In this document: in pieces, positions 8,259 to 15,772 of the stretch | Position numbering within the stretch: the first letter of the stretch is position 1 | Layout of the letters: each line of letters begins with the position of its first letter | Source of the DNA: Sulfurimonas crateris | Lineage (GTDB): Bacteria; Campylobacterota; Campylobacteria; Campylobacterales; Sulfurimonadaceae | Length of the DNA: 64,000 nt | Reading direction: 5' to 3' | Assembly: GCF_005217605.1 (NCBI RefSeq) | Contig: NZ_SZPX01000001.1 | Coordinates: 186,001 to 250,000, forward strand | The notes under the pieces: model-generated | What the model saw: the letters and a program-made list of their open reading frames with translations, nothing else | What the model was told of the DNA's origin: nothing | Databases searched by the model: none | Translations under genes and position numbers: made by a program

Positions 8259-8264
8259 TTAGCC

Positions 8265-9857
8265 ATGATCAACACATCTCTAAACAAACAGCTCGGCATC
8301 ATTCTTCCAAACACTAACAGAGCGTTAGCGGCTATTTTAAAAGATGCGACGCCTAAAGAGATGGAGGCGGTTCTAAAAAACAAAGACCTAAAGTCAGTCA
8401 TAAACTCTCTGCTTAAAGAGAGCAGTGTAAATCCAGACACCAATAAGACCCTTTTAAATCTTGCAAAGAACAACCCCACGCTAAAAGATCTGGGCAATAT
8501 TACAGGCACGGTAAAAGAGCTCTTAAGTGCGCTAAAGAGTGAAAAAAATCCTCTTCCCGTTGAGACGACACTTAAGAGGTTTTTAGTCGATATAAAAGAG
8601 CTAAGCGAGCCTGTTTTAAAGCAGAAGCTTGAAAATTCGGGCATTTTTTTGGAATCAAGACTCAAAAACGTGCAAAATCCTCAGGTAGAGCTTAAAAATC
8701 TGCTGACATCTCTTGAAAAGAGCGTGGCAAAAAGTGAAGTGCCAAATGCGAAACTGCTTGCTCAAAACATTAAAGAGCTTCTTAACACTCCGACTCTAAA
8801 AGAGGCAACAAATAGCGCTCTTGTGCACTCTGTAAAAGATAATAAAGAGGCTTTGGCACAGCTCTCAAAAGGGATTGGGAATATTGTATCAAAACTCTCG
8901 GAGCAGCTAAAGGGCGCGGATATCATAACGACAAAAGGTTTTGAGCGGCAACTCTCAAAAGTAGAGCATCTGGTCTCTCAAAAGATGCTAAGCGCAGAGA
9001 ATTTCAAACCCGCAATGCTGGTGGATGCTCTAAAGCAGTTAAATACTCAGATTGCACAGAGCCCACAGCTTATGCAGAGCCAAAAACCCGAAGTTAAGGG
9101 TATCTTTGATGCACTTGTAAAGATAGTAGAGTCTCTAAAAGTTATCACGGTTGAAAATCCGACGCCAAAAGCCGCACTGGATCTTTTTGTGGATAAAAAG
9201 CTCCCCCAAGATATTCGCACGGTTATAGATGTTTTAAAGAGTGGCGTTGAAAAAGCAGACCCTGTTTTTTCTAAAGAGGTCGCCTCTGCTGTCTCAAAAC
9301 TGACCCAGTTTACGGCTCCGCAGACATTGGAAGTGCAGAGCAACATTAAAGAGATATTGTCTGGGGATCTGAAGTCTCTCTTGCTAAAAGCGGGCGAAGA
9401 GATAGCAAAGTCTTCGCACCCAAATCAGGCGGAGATATTAAAACATGTGGATAAACTGCTGCTTCAGATAGACTACTTCCAGCTGCTCTCCCATCTCTCT
9501 TCCTCCTCGTCTCTCTATCTTCCATTCTCGTGGGATAGCCTTGAAGAGGGGAATATAAACATCAAAAAAGATAAAAACTCTGCATTTTATTGCGATATTG
9601 ATCTGAAGTTAAAAGAGTATGGGGAGCTGAAGTTGAAACTTGCTCTTTATGAAGAGAATCAGATAAATATCCATATCTATTCACAGAACAAGGAGTTTAA
9701 GGAGATAGTTAGAGAAAATATAGCATCTCTGCGCTCCGCCTTGATCGAGCTGCGTATCACTCCTAAAGAGATACGTATTTTGGATACGCCGACAACTGCA
9801 TCTGCATACGAAAACAGCGACTCAAAGATCGATATGGGATTTGAGGTAAAAATATGA
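8265..9857 (+). CDS. FliK-like protein with Flg_hook-type C-terminal domain
   Basis: 530 aa. The first ~390 residues are a low-complexity, Lys/Leu/Asn-rich helical region, as expected of hook-length rulers. The last ~120 residues (from about LPFSWDSLEEGNINI to the end) resemble the Flg_hook C-terminal domain that contacts FlhB and switches export specificity. It overlaps flhX by four bases (ATGA), a fitting partner because FlhX mimics the FlhB cytoplasmic tail. Campylobacterota often carry a separate canonical FliK, so this may be a paralogue, and I give no symbol. No Shine-Dalgarno sequence is visible. Confidence 0.65.
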   Translation: MINTSLNKQLGIILPNTNRALAAILKDATPKEMEAVLKNKDLKSVINSLLKESSVNPDTNKTLLNLAKNNPTLKDLGNITGTVKELLSALKSEKNPLPVETTLKRFLVDIKELSEPVLKQKLENSGIFLESRLKNVQNPQVELKNLLTSLEKSVAKSEVPNAKLLAQNIKELLNTPTLKEATNSALVHSVKDNKEALAQLSKGIGNIVSKLSEQLKGADIITTKGFERQLSKVEHLVSQKMLSAENFKPAMLVDALKQLNTQIAQSPQLMQSQKPEVKGIFDALVKIVESLKVITVENPTPKAALDLFVDKKLPQDIRTVIDVLKSGVEKADPVFSKEVASAVSKLTQFTAPQTLEVQSNIKEILSGDLKSLLLKAGEEIAKSSHPNQAEILKHVDKLLLQIDYFQLLSHLSSSSSLYLPFSWDSLEEGNINIKKDKNSAFYCDIDLKLKEYGELKLKLALYEENQINIHIYSQNKEFKEIVRENIASLRSALIELRITPKEIRILDTPTTASAYENSDSKIDMGFEVKI

Positions 9858-10105
9858 AAAAAGCTGCAGCCCTAAGATATGACACAACAAAAGAGAAGGC
9901 ACCCCGAGTAGTTGCCAAGGGGCAGGGGAAGAGTGCGGAGAATATTATTAAAATAGCCGAACTTCACAATCTGCCCATAAAAAAGGATGAGGACCTTATA
10001 GAGCTGCTCTCAAAAGTGGAGCTAGACAAAGAGGTTCCAGAAGCACTTTATAGAGCCGTTGCAGAGGTGTTTAGTTTTATATACAAAGTGAGTAAAAAGA
10101 GTTAA
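9854..10105 (+). CDS. flhX: FlhX, FlhB C-terminal-domain homologue
   Basis: 83 aa matching only the cytoplasmic C-terminal part of FlhB/YscU, the export-apparatus specificity switch: AAALRYDTTKEKAPRVVAKG corresponds to sequence immediately after the FlhB self-cleavage site. The NPTH cleavage motif and the four membrane helices are absent. Such stand-alone tails (FlhX) are known in Epsilonproteobacteria, where they can partly substitute for the FlhB tail. Overlap with the FliK-like gene supports a joint role in substrate switching during hook assembly. Confidence 0.85.
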   Translation: MKKAAALRYDTTKEKAPRVVAKGQGKSAENIIKIAELHNLPIKKDEDLIELLSKVELDKEVPEALYRAVAEVFSFIYKVSKKS

Positions 10106-10332
10106 ATATCCTGGTACTCTTCTATTTTGGTTATATCTATCCCTTTTTCCTTTAGTTTATTTCCTATCTCAACGACGATCTTGTTGTATTTTTCAGTCTC
10201 TAAAAACCCTTCGTAGGCATCCATCTTCTTCTCGTAGACTTTTGCCGCTATATTGCTTATCTCGTTAAGCGCCTTTTTAAGCTCTTCGTCTAAAAACTCA
10301 ACCGTATCGCCTAATATCTCTTCTTCTTTCAT
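10102..10332 (-). CDS. hypothetical coiled-coil protein, 76 aa
   Basis: Acidic, helical, heptad-like protein beginning MKEEEILGDTVEFLDEEL and ending ITKIEEYQDI. It converges on flhX, and the two stop codons overlap. GAGAAGAT precedes the ATG. It lies 40 bases downstream of rmuC on the same strand and is probably co-transcribed with it. No domain is recognised. Confidence 0.6.
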   Translation of the reverse strand: MKEEEILGDTVEFLDEELKKALNEISNIAAKVYEKKMDAYEGFLETEKYNKIVVEIGNKLKEKGIDITKIEEYQDI

Positions 10333-10372
10333 ATCTTCTCCTGTTTCTTTTTATAATTATACAGAAGCAGGT

Positions 10373-11587
10373 TTAATCTTCAAGCATATATTCAGGCAGA
10401 TTTTTGCTGTTTGCCGCTCCGAGTTTTTGAAGCTTTTGAAACTGGCTCGTTATGCTTCCGCTTCCAGAGTGCAGCTTTGCAAAGGTCTCGTCGTATGTCT
10501 TTTGAACGGTGGTTATCTGATTTCCGAGCTTCTCGACACTCTCAATGAATCCCGCAAACTTGTCAAAAAGAAGCCCCGCGCGTTTTGCAATCTCTTGGGC
10601 ATTTCTCTGCTGCCTCTCATACTTCCAGCTGTTTTCAACCGCACGAAGCGAGACCATAAGAGTGGTTGGACCAACCAAAATAACATTTCTTTTAAAGGCG
10701 TGGTCAAAGAGCGAGCCGTCATACTCCATTGCCATAAGAAGCGCGCTCTCGATAGGGATGAACATAAAGATAAAATCGAGCGTTTTTACACCCTTTAGAT
10801 TTGTGTAATCCTTGCTGCTAAGCTCTTTTATATGCTTTTTTATAGAAGATAGATGCTCTATGGCAAATTGCTCTTTTTGCTCCTCGCTCTCAGCCGAAGC
10901 GTAGCGCTCATATGCCGTAAGAGAGGTTTTGGCATCTATGATAATATCTCTATTATCGGGTAGGTGCACCAAGACATCGGGACGGTAGCGGCTTCCATCA
11001 CTCTCGTGCTCCAGACTTACTTCTCTTTCATACTCTTTGCCAAGCCTCAGTCCTGAGTTCTCAAGCACGCTCTCTAAGACCATCTCTCCCCAGACTCCCT
11101 GTTTTTTGCTCTCGCCTTTGAGCGCTTTTGTGAGGTTTTTGGCATCTTTGCTCATCTGATGATTTATCTCTTTGATGCTTCTTATCTCGGCTTGAAGCAT
11201 CGAGCGGTCTTTTGCCTCTTTGATATAGACGTCATCGATCTGCTTTTTAAACTCTCTAAACTGTTCTCTCATCGGCTCTATCATCTTGGAGATATTTTCC
11301 TGGTTCTGCAGAGAGAACTTTTGTGAGTTGTTCTCCAAGATCTTTTGCGCCAGCTCTTGAAACTCAAGCCTCATCTGCTCTCTGCTCTGCTCCAGCAGTT
11401 CAAACTTCTCTCTGTTCTTCTCGTTTATGCCCTCAATGCGCTCCTGCAGGACAGCGTTTTGGCTTAGAAGTGCGGCTGATTTTTCACGCTCTTGAGCAAG
11501 GGCGTTCTTTAAACTGCCGACAATCGCAATCCAGACGCCAAGTGCGCCAAAGAGCACTCCTACTGCTACGTAAAGGGCTTCAAACAT
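10373..11587 (-). CDS. rmuC: DNA recombination protein RmuC
   Basis: 404 aa. The N-terminus has one membrane helix (about residues 4-25), then a long coiled coil (about 30-155), then the RmuC domain with its PD-(D/E)XK-like core: the stretch KKQGVWGEMVLESVLENSGL and RPDVLVHLPDNRDIIIDAKT, carrying the conserved D...DAK residues. RmuC limits recombination at inverted repeats in E. coli. Divergent from the EAL-HDOD gene, with TATAAT-like sequences in the 79-base spacer. Confidence 0.92.
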   Translation of the reverse strand: MFEALYVAVGVLFGALGVWIAIVGSLKNALAQEREKSAALLSQNAVLQERIEGINEKNREKFELLEQSREQMRLEFQELAQKILENNSQKFSLQNQENISKMIEPMREQFREFKKQIDDVYIKEAKDRSMLQAEIRSIKEINHQMSKDAKNLTKALKGESKKQGVWGEMVLESVLENSGLRLGKEYEREVSLEHESDGSRYRPDVLVHLPDNRDIIIDAKTSLTAYERYASAESEEQKEQFAIEHLSSIKKHIKELSSKDYTNLKGVKTLDFIFMFIPIESALLMAMEYDGSLFDHAFKRNVILVGPTTLMVSLRAVENSWKYERQQRNAQEIAKRAGLLFDKFAGFIESVEKLGNQITTVQKTYDETFAKLHSGSGSITSQFQKLQKLGAANSKNLPEYMLED

Positions 11588-11632
11588 TGTGCATATTCTC
11601 CTATTAATTAGGGTATTGTAGCAAAAAGATAA

Positions 11633-11638
11633 TATAAT
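11633..11638 (+). promoter_or_regulatory. -10 box (TATAAT) of the EAL-HDOD gene
   Basis: Perfect TATAAT 28 bases before the ATG at 11667, with AGTGAGGAT as ribosome-binding site in between. No clear -35 box is seen, which is normal for Campylobacterota sigma-70 promoters. Confidence 0.6.
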
Positions 11639-11666
11639 CTACTTTTGTAAAAAGTGAGGATTTTTT

Positions 11667-12920
11667 ATGCAAAACTTATACTTCGCACGCCAGCCGATTC
11701 TTAGTAGAGAGGCAAAGGTTGATTTTTATGAAGTGCTCTACAGAGCGCAAAAATCGCAGGATATGGAGAGTGGTTTTATATTTGAGAGTTCACTTCTTGA
11801 AGCTTTGCAAAAGATCGGCAGACAGTCGGTTCTAGGAAAGCGAAGAGCATTTATAAAAGTGGACGAGAAGCTGCTCCTTAGCGATAAGATATACACGCTC
11901 TCGTATGAATTTTTTGTATTTTCGTTAGTCGCAGACATAGAGATAAGAGAAGATGTTATCAAGAGAGTCAGTGACCTAAATGAAAGAGGCTATATGTTAG
12001 CTATTGATGATTTTCCTCCAACTGCTACATCAATGAGCAAGTATTCAAAAATTATTGATGAGGTCTCTTTTATCAAGATAGATTTTGACAGAACTGTTTT
12101 AGTGAATGAAGATAGCAAAGAGATGGTTGCCAGAGTAAAAGAGAGGGGCGTGAGCGTTGTTGCGACAAATGTATCGGACAAGCTTAGATATGGGTTTGCA
12201 AAAAGTCTGGGTTGTCTCTTTTTTCAGGGCTACTACTTCTCAAAAGCAAAGATGTTTGAGGAGGATCAGTGCAAGCCGCCAAGACTAAACATCTTAAAAC
12301 TCTACTCTCTTCTTGCAAACGATGCGGAGTTTGAAGTTATTGTAAATGAGTTCAAAAAAAACAGCTCGATAAGCATTCTGCTTCTAAAGTATATAAATTC
12401 TGGGGCATTTCACTTTAAAAATAGGATCTCGTCTATACATCACATATTGACGCTTGTAGGAAGAGAGCCGCTCTCAAAGTGGCTGATGCTCGTGATCTAC
12501 TCCATGGCAAATATTCCAAACCCAAAAACATCGCCTATTATGCTTATGGTAAAGAACCGTACCGCCATGATGGAGAGAATCTTAAAAGAGACACTGCCAG
12601 ACGCCTCTAAAAGCATGTTGGATCAGGCGTACTTTGTGGGCGTACTCTCCTTAGTAGATGTCCTTTTTGAAGATGATATGCAAAAGATACTCGATGAGAT
12701 GAACGTATATGATGTCGTGCGAAACGCACTGCTGGAAGATAGCGGTATTTTAGGCGAGATATATGCACTCATTAGAGATATAGAGGAGTTTAACCCAAAA
12801 GCTATGATGGAGTTTGAAGAGAGACACTCTCTTAAGAGCGGCGTGATCGGGGAGATAACAATAGAGTGTATGAAAGAGGTTGCGGTATTTGAGGTCGCAC
12901 TCTCTTCAATAGAAGGATAA
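11667..12920 (+). CDS. EAL-HDOD signalling protein (degenerate EAL)
   Basis: 417 aa of the YuxH type: an N-terminal EAL-like domain (about 1-200) beginning YFARQPILS, then an HDOD domain (about 205-400). The phosphodiesterase signature ExLxR reads FYEVLYRA, but the following metal and catalytic motifs are poor: the DDFG-like position is IDDFPPT, and the later EGVE motif reads TNVSDK. It is therefore probably a non-catalytic c-di-GMP or protein-binding module. First gene of a four-gene run (EAL-HDOD, ywbE, dbpA, metallopeptidase) with gaps or overlaps of only a few bases. Confidence 0.8.
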   Translation: MQNLYFARQPILSREAKVDFYEVLYRAQKSQDMESGFIFESSLLEALQKIGRQSVLGKRRAFIKVDEKLLLSDKIYTLSYEFFVFSLVADIEIREDVIKRVSDLNERGYMLAIDDFPPTATSMSKYSKIIDEVSFIKIDFDRTVLVNEDSKEMVARVKERGVSVVATNVSDKLRYGFAKSLGCLFFQGYYFSKAKMFEEDQCKPPRLNILKLYSLLANDAEFEVIVNEFKKNSSISILLLKYINSGAFHFKNRISSIHHILTLVGREPLSKWLMLVIYSMANIPNPKTSPIMLMVKNRTAMMERILKETLPDASKSMLDQAYFVGVLSLVDVLFEDDMQKILDEMNVYDVVRNALLEDSGILGEIYALIRDIEEFNPKAMMEFEERHSLKSGVIGEITIECMKEVAVFEVALSSIEG

Positions 12921-12924
12921 AAAT

Positions 12925-13116
12925 ATGGATTCAATTAAAAGAGCGGATATTAGAAGCGGTATGAGCGTAGCGATAGTACTTAAAGAGGATCAGGCAACAG
13001 GGCGATTGACAGATGGGATAGTCCGTGATATTTTGACAAAATCCCCGACGCATCCTCACGGAATAAAAGTCCGTCTGATGAGCCGTGAAGTCGGCAGAGT
13101 AAAGAAGATATATTAA
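12925..13116 (+). CDS. YwbE family protein
   Basis: 63 aa, full length for this family. Recognised by IRSGMSVAIVLKEDQATGRLT, GIVRDILTKSPTHPHGIKVR and the basic end VGRVKKIY. YwbE proteins are small, KOW-like beta-rich proteins of unknown function, often beside RNA-related genes. The stop overlaps the dbpA start by one base (TAATG), so the two are translationally coupled. Confidence 0.85.
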   Translation: MDSIKRADIRSGMSVAIVLKEDQATGRLTDGIVRDILTKSPTHPHGIKVRLMSREVGRVKKIY

Positions 13117-14486
13117 TGAGTAAAAGAGATTTTTCAAACCTTCCTCTTAGCAAAGAGATGCTGCATAACCTCGGTGAGATGGGCTATAAAGAGATGACAG
13201 CGATTCAAGAGCAGAGTCTGCCGTATATACTTGAGGGCAGGGACGTAATAGCTCAGGCAAAGACGGGAAGCGGAAAAACTGCCGCTTTTGGTATCGGACT
13301 GCTCTATAAGCTTCAGGTAAAAAAGTTCAGAGTACAATCTTTGGTGCTCTGTCCGACACGCGAACTCGCCGATCAGGTGGCGCGTGAGCTTAGAATGCTT
13401 GCAAGATTTGCCCACAACGTAAAGATACTCACACTTTGCGGCGGAGCGGCCTTTGGTCCTCAGCTCGGCTCGCTTCGTCACGGCGCACATATTATCGTAG
13501 GAACTCCGGGGCGGATACTGAAACATCTAAAAAAAGCCACACTCTCGCTTGAAGATGTCGATATGCTGGTTTTAGATGAGGCGGACAGAATGCTCGATAT
13601 GGGTTTTAGCGAGGAGATAAACGAAGTTTTGGAGTTTGTTCCAAAAGCTAGACAGACTCTTCTCTTCTCGGCTACATACACCGATGAGATCATGGATATC
13701 AGCGCATCGATCCAAAACAGTGCCATAAATATAAAGACCACCTCTACAGAAGTTGCCAATAAGATTATAGAGCGTTTTTATGAGGTAGAGGGTTCGCAGA
13801 AGATAAACGTGCTTATCAATATACTCGGCAATTACAAACCCGATAACGTTATTGTGTTTGCTAACACAAAGGTTGAGGTACAGGAGATAGCAGATACTCT
13901 GCAGAAAAACAGAATAGATGCACTCGCTATTCACGGGGATCTGGAGCAGTACGAGAGAAACGACGTGTTAGTACAGTTTGCTAACAAAAGCTGCAGAGTG
14001 TTAGTTGCAACGGACGTTGCCGCACGCGGACTTGACATCAAAGAGCTCTCCATGGTCGTAAACTATGACCTCCCTCACAGCGAAGAGATATACACACACC
14101 GCATAGGCAGAACCGCTCGTGCGGGAGAAGAGGGTGAGGCTTTTACTCTTTATGCTCCTTATGAGGCTCCTAAAGCGGATGAGTACAAAAACGAGAGCCG
14201 CCTTTTTGAGGGTGCAGCCACTCTAAAGAGTGTTAACGGTTTTGAGATGAAGCCGCAAAATATAACGCTTGTCATAGAGGGCGGCAAAAAAGATAAGGTG
14301 CGTGCAGGCGATATTTTAGGCGCACTTACGGGCGAAGCGGGACTTAGCGGTGATTCTATTGGAAAGATAGATATCTATGAGAGACAGAGTTACGTCGCCA
14401 TAGAGGCTTGTAAAGTTGATGAGGCTCACGATAAGTTAAAGAGCGGAAAGATAAAAGGGAAGAAGTTTTCAGTTTGGATTCTTTAA
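13116..14486 (+). CDS. dbpA: DEAD-box ATP-dependent RNA helicase, DbpA type
   Basis: 456 aa with all helicase motifs in order: Q motif MTAIQEQSLP, Walker A AKTGSGKT, PTRELADQ, GTPGRIL, DEAD within LVLDEADRML, SAT, then HGDLEQYERNDVL, VATDVAARGLD and HRIGRTARAG. The C-terminal ~70 residues match the DbpA RNA-binding domain (TLVIEGGKKDKVRAGDILG, then SYVAIE), which in E. coli targets hairpin 92 of 23S rRNA. Role: a late step of 50S assembly. Coupled to ywbE upstream and overlapping the metallopeptidase gene by 13 bases. Confidence 0.93.
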   Translation: MSKRDFSNLPLSKEMLHNLGEMGYKEMTAIQEQSLPYILEGRDVIAQAKTGSGKTAAFGIGLLYKLQVKKFRVQSLVLCPTRELADQVARELRMLARFAHNVKILTLCGGAAFGPQLGSLRHGAHIIVGTPGRILKHLKKATLSLEDVDMLVLDEADRMLDMGFSEEINEVLEFVPKARQTLLFSATYTDEIMDISASIQNSAINIKTTSTEVANKIIERFYEVEGSQKINVLINILGNYKPDNVIVFANTKVEVQEIADTLQKNRIDALAIHGDLEQYERNDVLVQFANKSCRVLVATDVAARGLDIKELSMVVNYDLPHSEEIYTHRIGRTARAGEEGEAFTLYAPYEAPKADEYKNESRLFEGAATLKSVNGFEMKPQNITLVIEGGKKDKVRAGDILGALTGEAGLSGDSIGKIDIYERQSYVAIEACKVDEAHDKLKSGKIKGKKFSVWIL

Positions 14487-14986
14487 AATATATCAATCAC
14501 TACTCGGAATCGACAAAGAAGCAGGTGCTAGAGCTTATAGCGCAGGAGAAGTTGGGAGAGCACCTCAAAAAAAAGTATCCGACTGCCCATGATGTAAAAA
14601 CTGATAAAGCGCTATTTGGCTACGTGAACGAGCTTAAAAGCTCTTACATAAAAAATGCGCCTCCTCTTAGCAAGGTTCTTTACGACGGTAAGATAAACGT
14701 TATTCACAACGCTCTTGGGACGCATCACTTTATCTCAAGGGTTCAGGGCGCAAAACTAAAGAGCAAAAACGAGATACGCATAGCTTCAATGTTTAAAAGT
14801 GCGCCTTTGGAGTTTTTGGAGATGATAGCGGTGCATGAGCTCTCCCATTTTAAAGCAAAAGAGCATAATAGGGCATTTTATTCTCTGTGCGAGTATATGC
14901 AGCCATCTTACCACCAAGTGGAGTTTGATCTTAGGCTCTATCTGACACAGATGGAACTTTTTGGCAAAATGGATGAGTGGAATTAA
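14474..14986 (+). CDS. YgjP-like (DUF45) zinc metallopeptidase, TTG start
   Basis: 170 aa. The C-terminal half carries HELSHFKAKEHNRAFY, a zincin HExxH-like signature in which the Glu is followed by Leu-Ser-His, and a third histidine region downstream. This is typical of the DUF45/YgjP group, annotated as M48-like peptidases. The start is a TTG at 14474 inside dbpA, with AAAGGGAAGAAG just upstream; no ATG is better placed. Physiological substrate unknown. Confidence 0.75.
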   Translation: MDSLKYINHYSESTKKQVLELIAQEKLGEHLKKKYPTAHDVKTDKALFGYVNELKSSYIKNAPPLSKVLYDGKINVIHNALGTHHFISRVQGAKLKSKNEIRIASMFKSAPLEFLEMIAVHELSHFKAKEHNRAFYSLCEYMQPSYHQVEFDLRLYLTQMELFGKMDEWN

Positions 14987-15013
14987 AGATTAAAAATAAA
15001 AGGGGAGCAAGAT

Positions 15014-15772
15014 ATGAGAGAAGGGACAAGTTTAGCAATTATTCAGAGCATTTCTGATTCGCAGCAAGATCTGATAGTAGTTTTTGAGGATGATGCACCG
15101 ATTCTTATAAACAGAGCGTTTAAGAAGTTTTTTGCGGTCTCATCACTGGATGAGTACAAAGAGGAGTTCGGTCCGTTTATAAATAATTTTGTTCCGCATC
15201 CATCCTATTTTCACTCTGAAAAGATCGCAAAAGGGAGCAGCTGGGTCGATGCTATCTTGGAGCTTGAGGAGTCTGAGAGGATCGTCAGTATGATGACATC
15301 TGCCTACGAGCCGCACGCTTTTTTAGTAAAGGTGCGCAAGATAGACGGGTATGTGATTGCAGTTTTTGAGGATATTACCCAGACGCTTATTAAACGCATA
15401 ATGATCGAGAACAATGCAAGTATTGACCAGCCAAGCGGCGCTTATGCTAAAAACTACTTTTTGCATATTGTACAAAGCTATCAGGATGCGGCATCTTTTA
15501 ACAAGAAAATAATCAGCGCTATACTAATAAAGAGCGATATGAAAAGTGAATCTGAGCTGCCTGAGCTCGTAAAACATTTCAAGGGAATTATACGACAGGA
15601 TGATATGCTTATACGCTGGGGAGACAACTCTCTTTTGCTTATTTATCTTGTAGATAACTTGACAAATGCACAAAGGATGATGGATAAAATAGATACAGAG
15701 GGGTGTTCATTTACTCTGATAACCCAAAAGGAGAAAGAGAGTATTAAAGAGCTTATAAAGAGAATCGATTAA
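15014..15772 (+). CDS. PAS protein with degenerate GGDEF-like domain
   Basis: 252 aa. The N-terminal half (about 15-125) is PAS-like, with FEDITQTLIKR at its end. The second half has the size and pattern of a GGDEF domain, but the signature is replaced: IRWGDNSLLLIY stands where RxGGDEF would be. It also lacks the DxxxFKxxND region. It is therefore probably a sensor or scaffold with no cyclase activity. AAAGGGGAGCAAG precedes the ATG. Convergent with a complete diguanylate cyclase, overlapping by four bases. Confidence 0.7.
   Translation: MREGTSLAIIQSISDSQQDLIVVFEDDAPILINRAFKKFFAVSSLDEYKEEFGPFINNFVPHPSYFHSEKIAKGSSWVDAILELEESERIVSMMTSAYEPHAFLVKVRKIDGYVIAVFEDITQTLIKRIMIENNASIDQPSGAYAKNYFLHIVQSYQDAASFNKKIISAILIKSDMKSESELPELVKHFKGIIRQDDMLIRWGDNSLLLIYLVDNLTNAQRMMDKIDTEGCSFTLITQKEKESIKELIKRID

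Noticed and set aside
8183-8665. 160-aa minus-strand ORF over the start of the FliK-like gene
   Set aside because: It is the complement of a Lys/Leu-rich coding region, which produces Phe/Ser-rich open frames; no start signal.
10253-10798. 181-aa plus-strand ORF antisense to rmuC
   Set aside because: rmuC has clear domain matches; the antisense frame has none.
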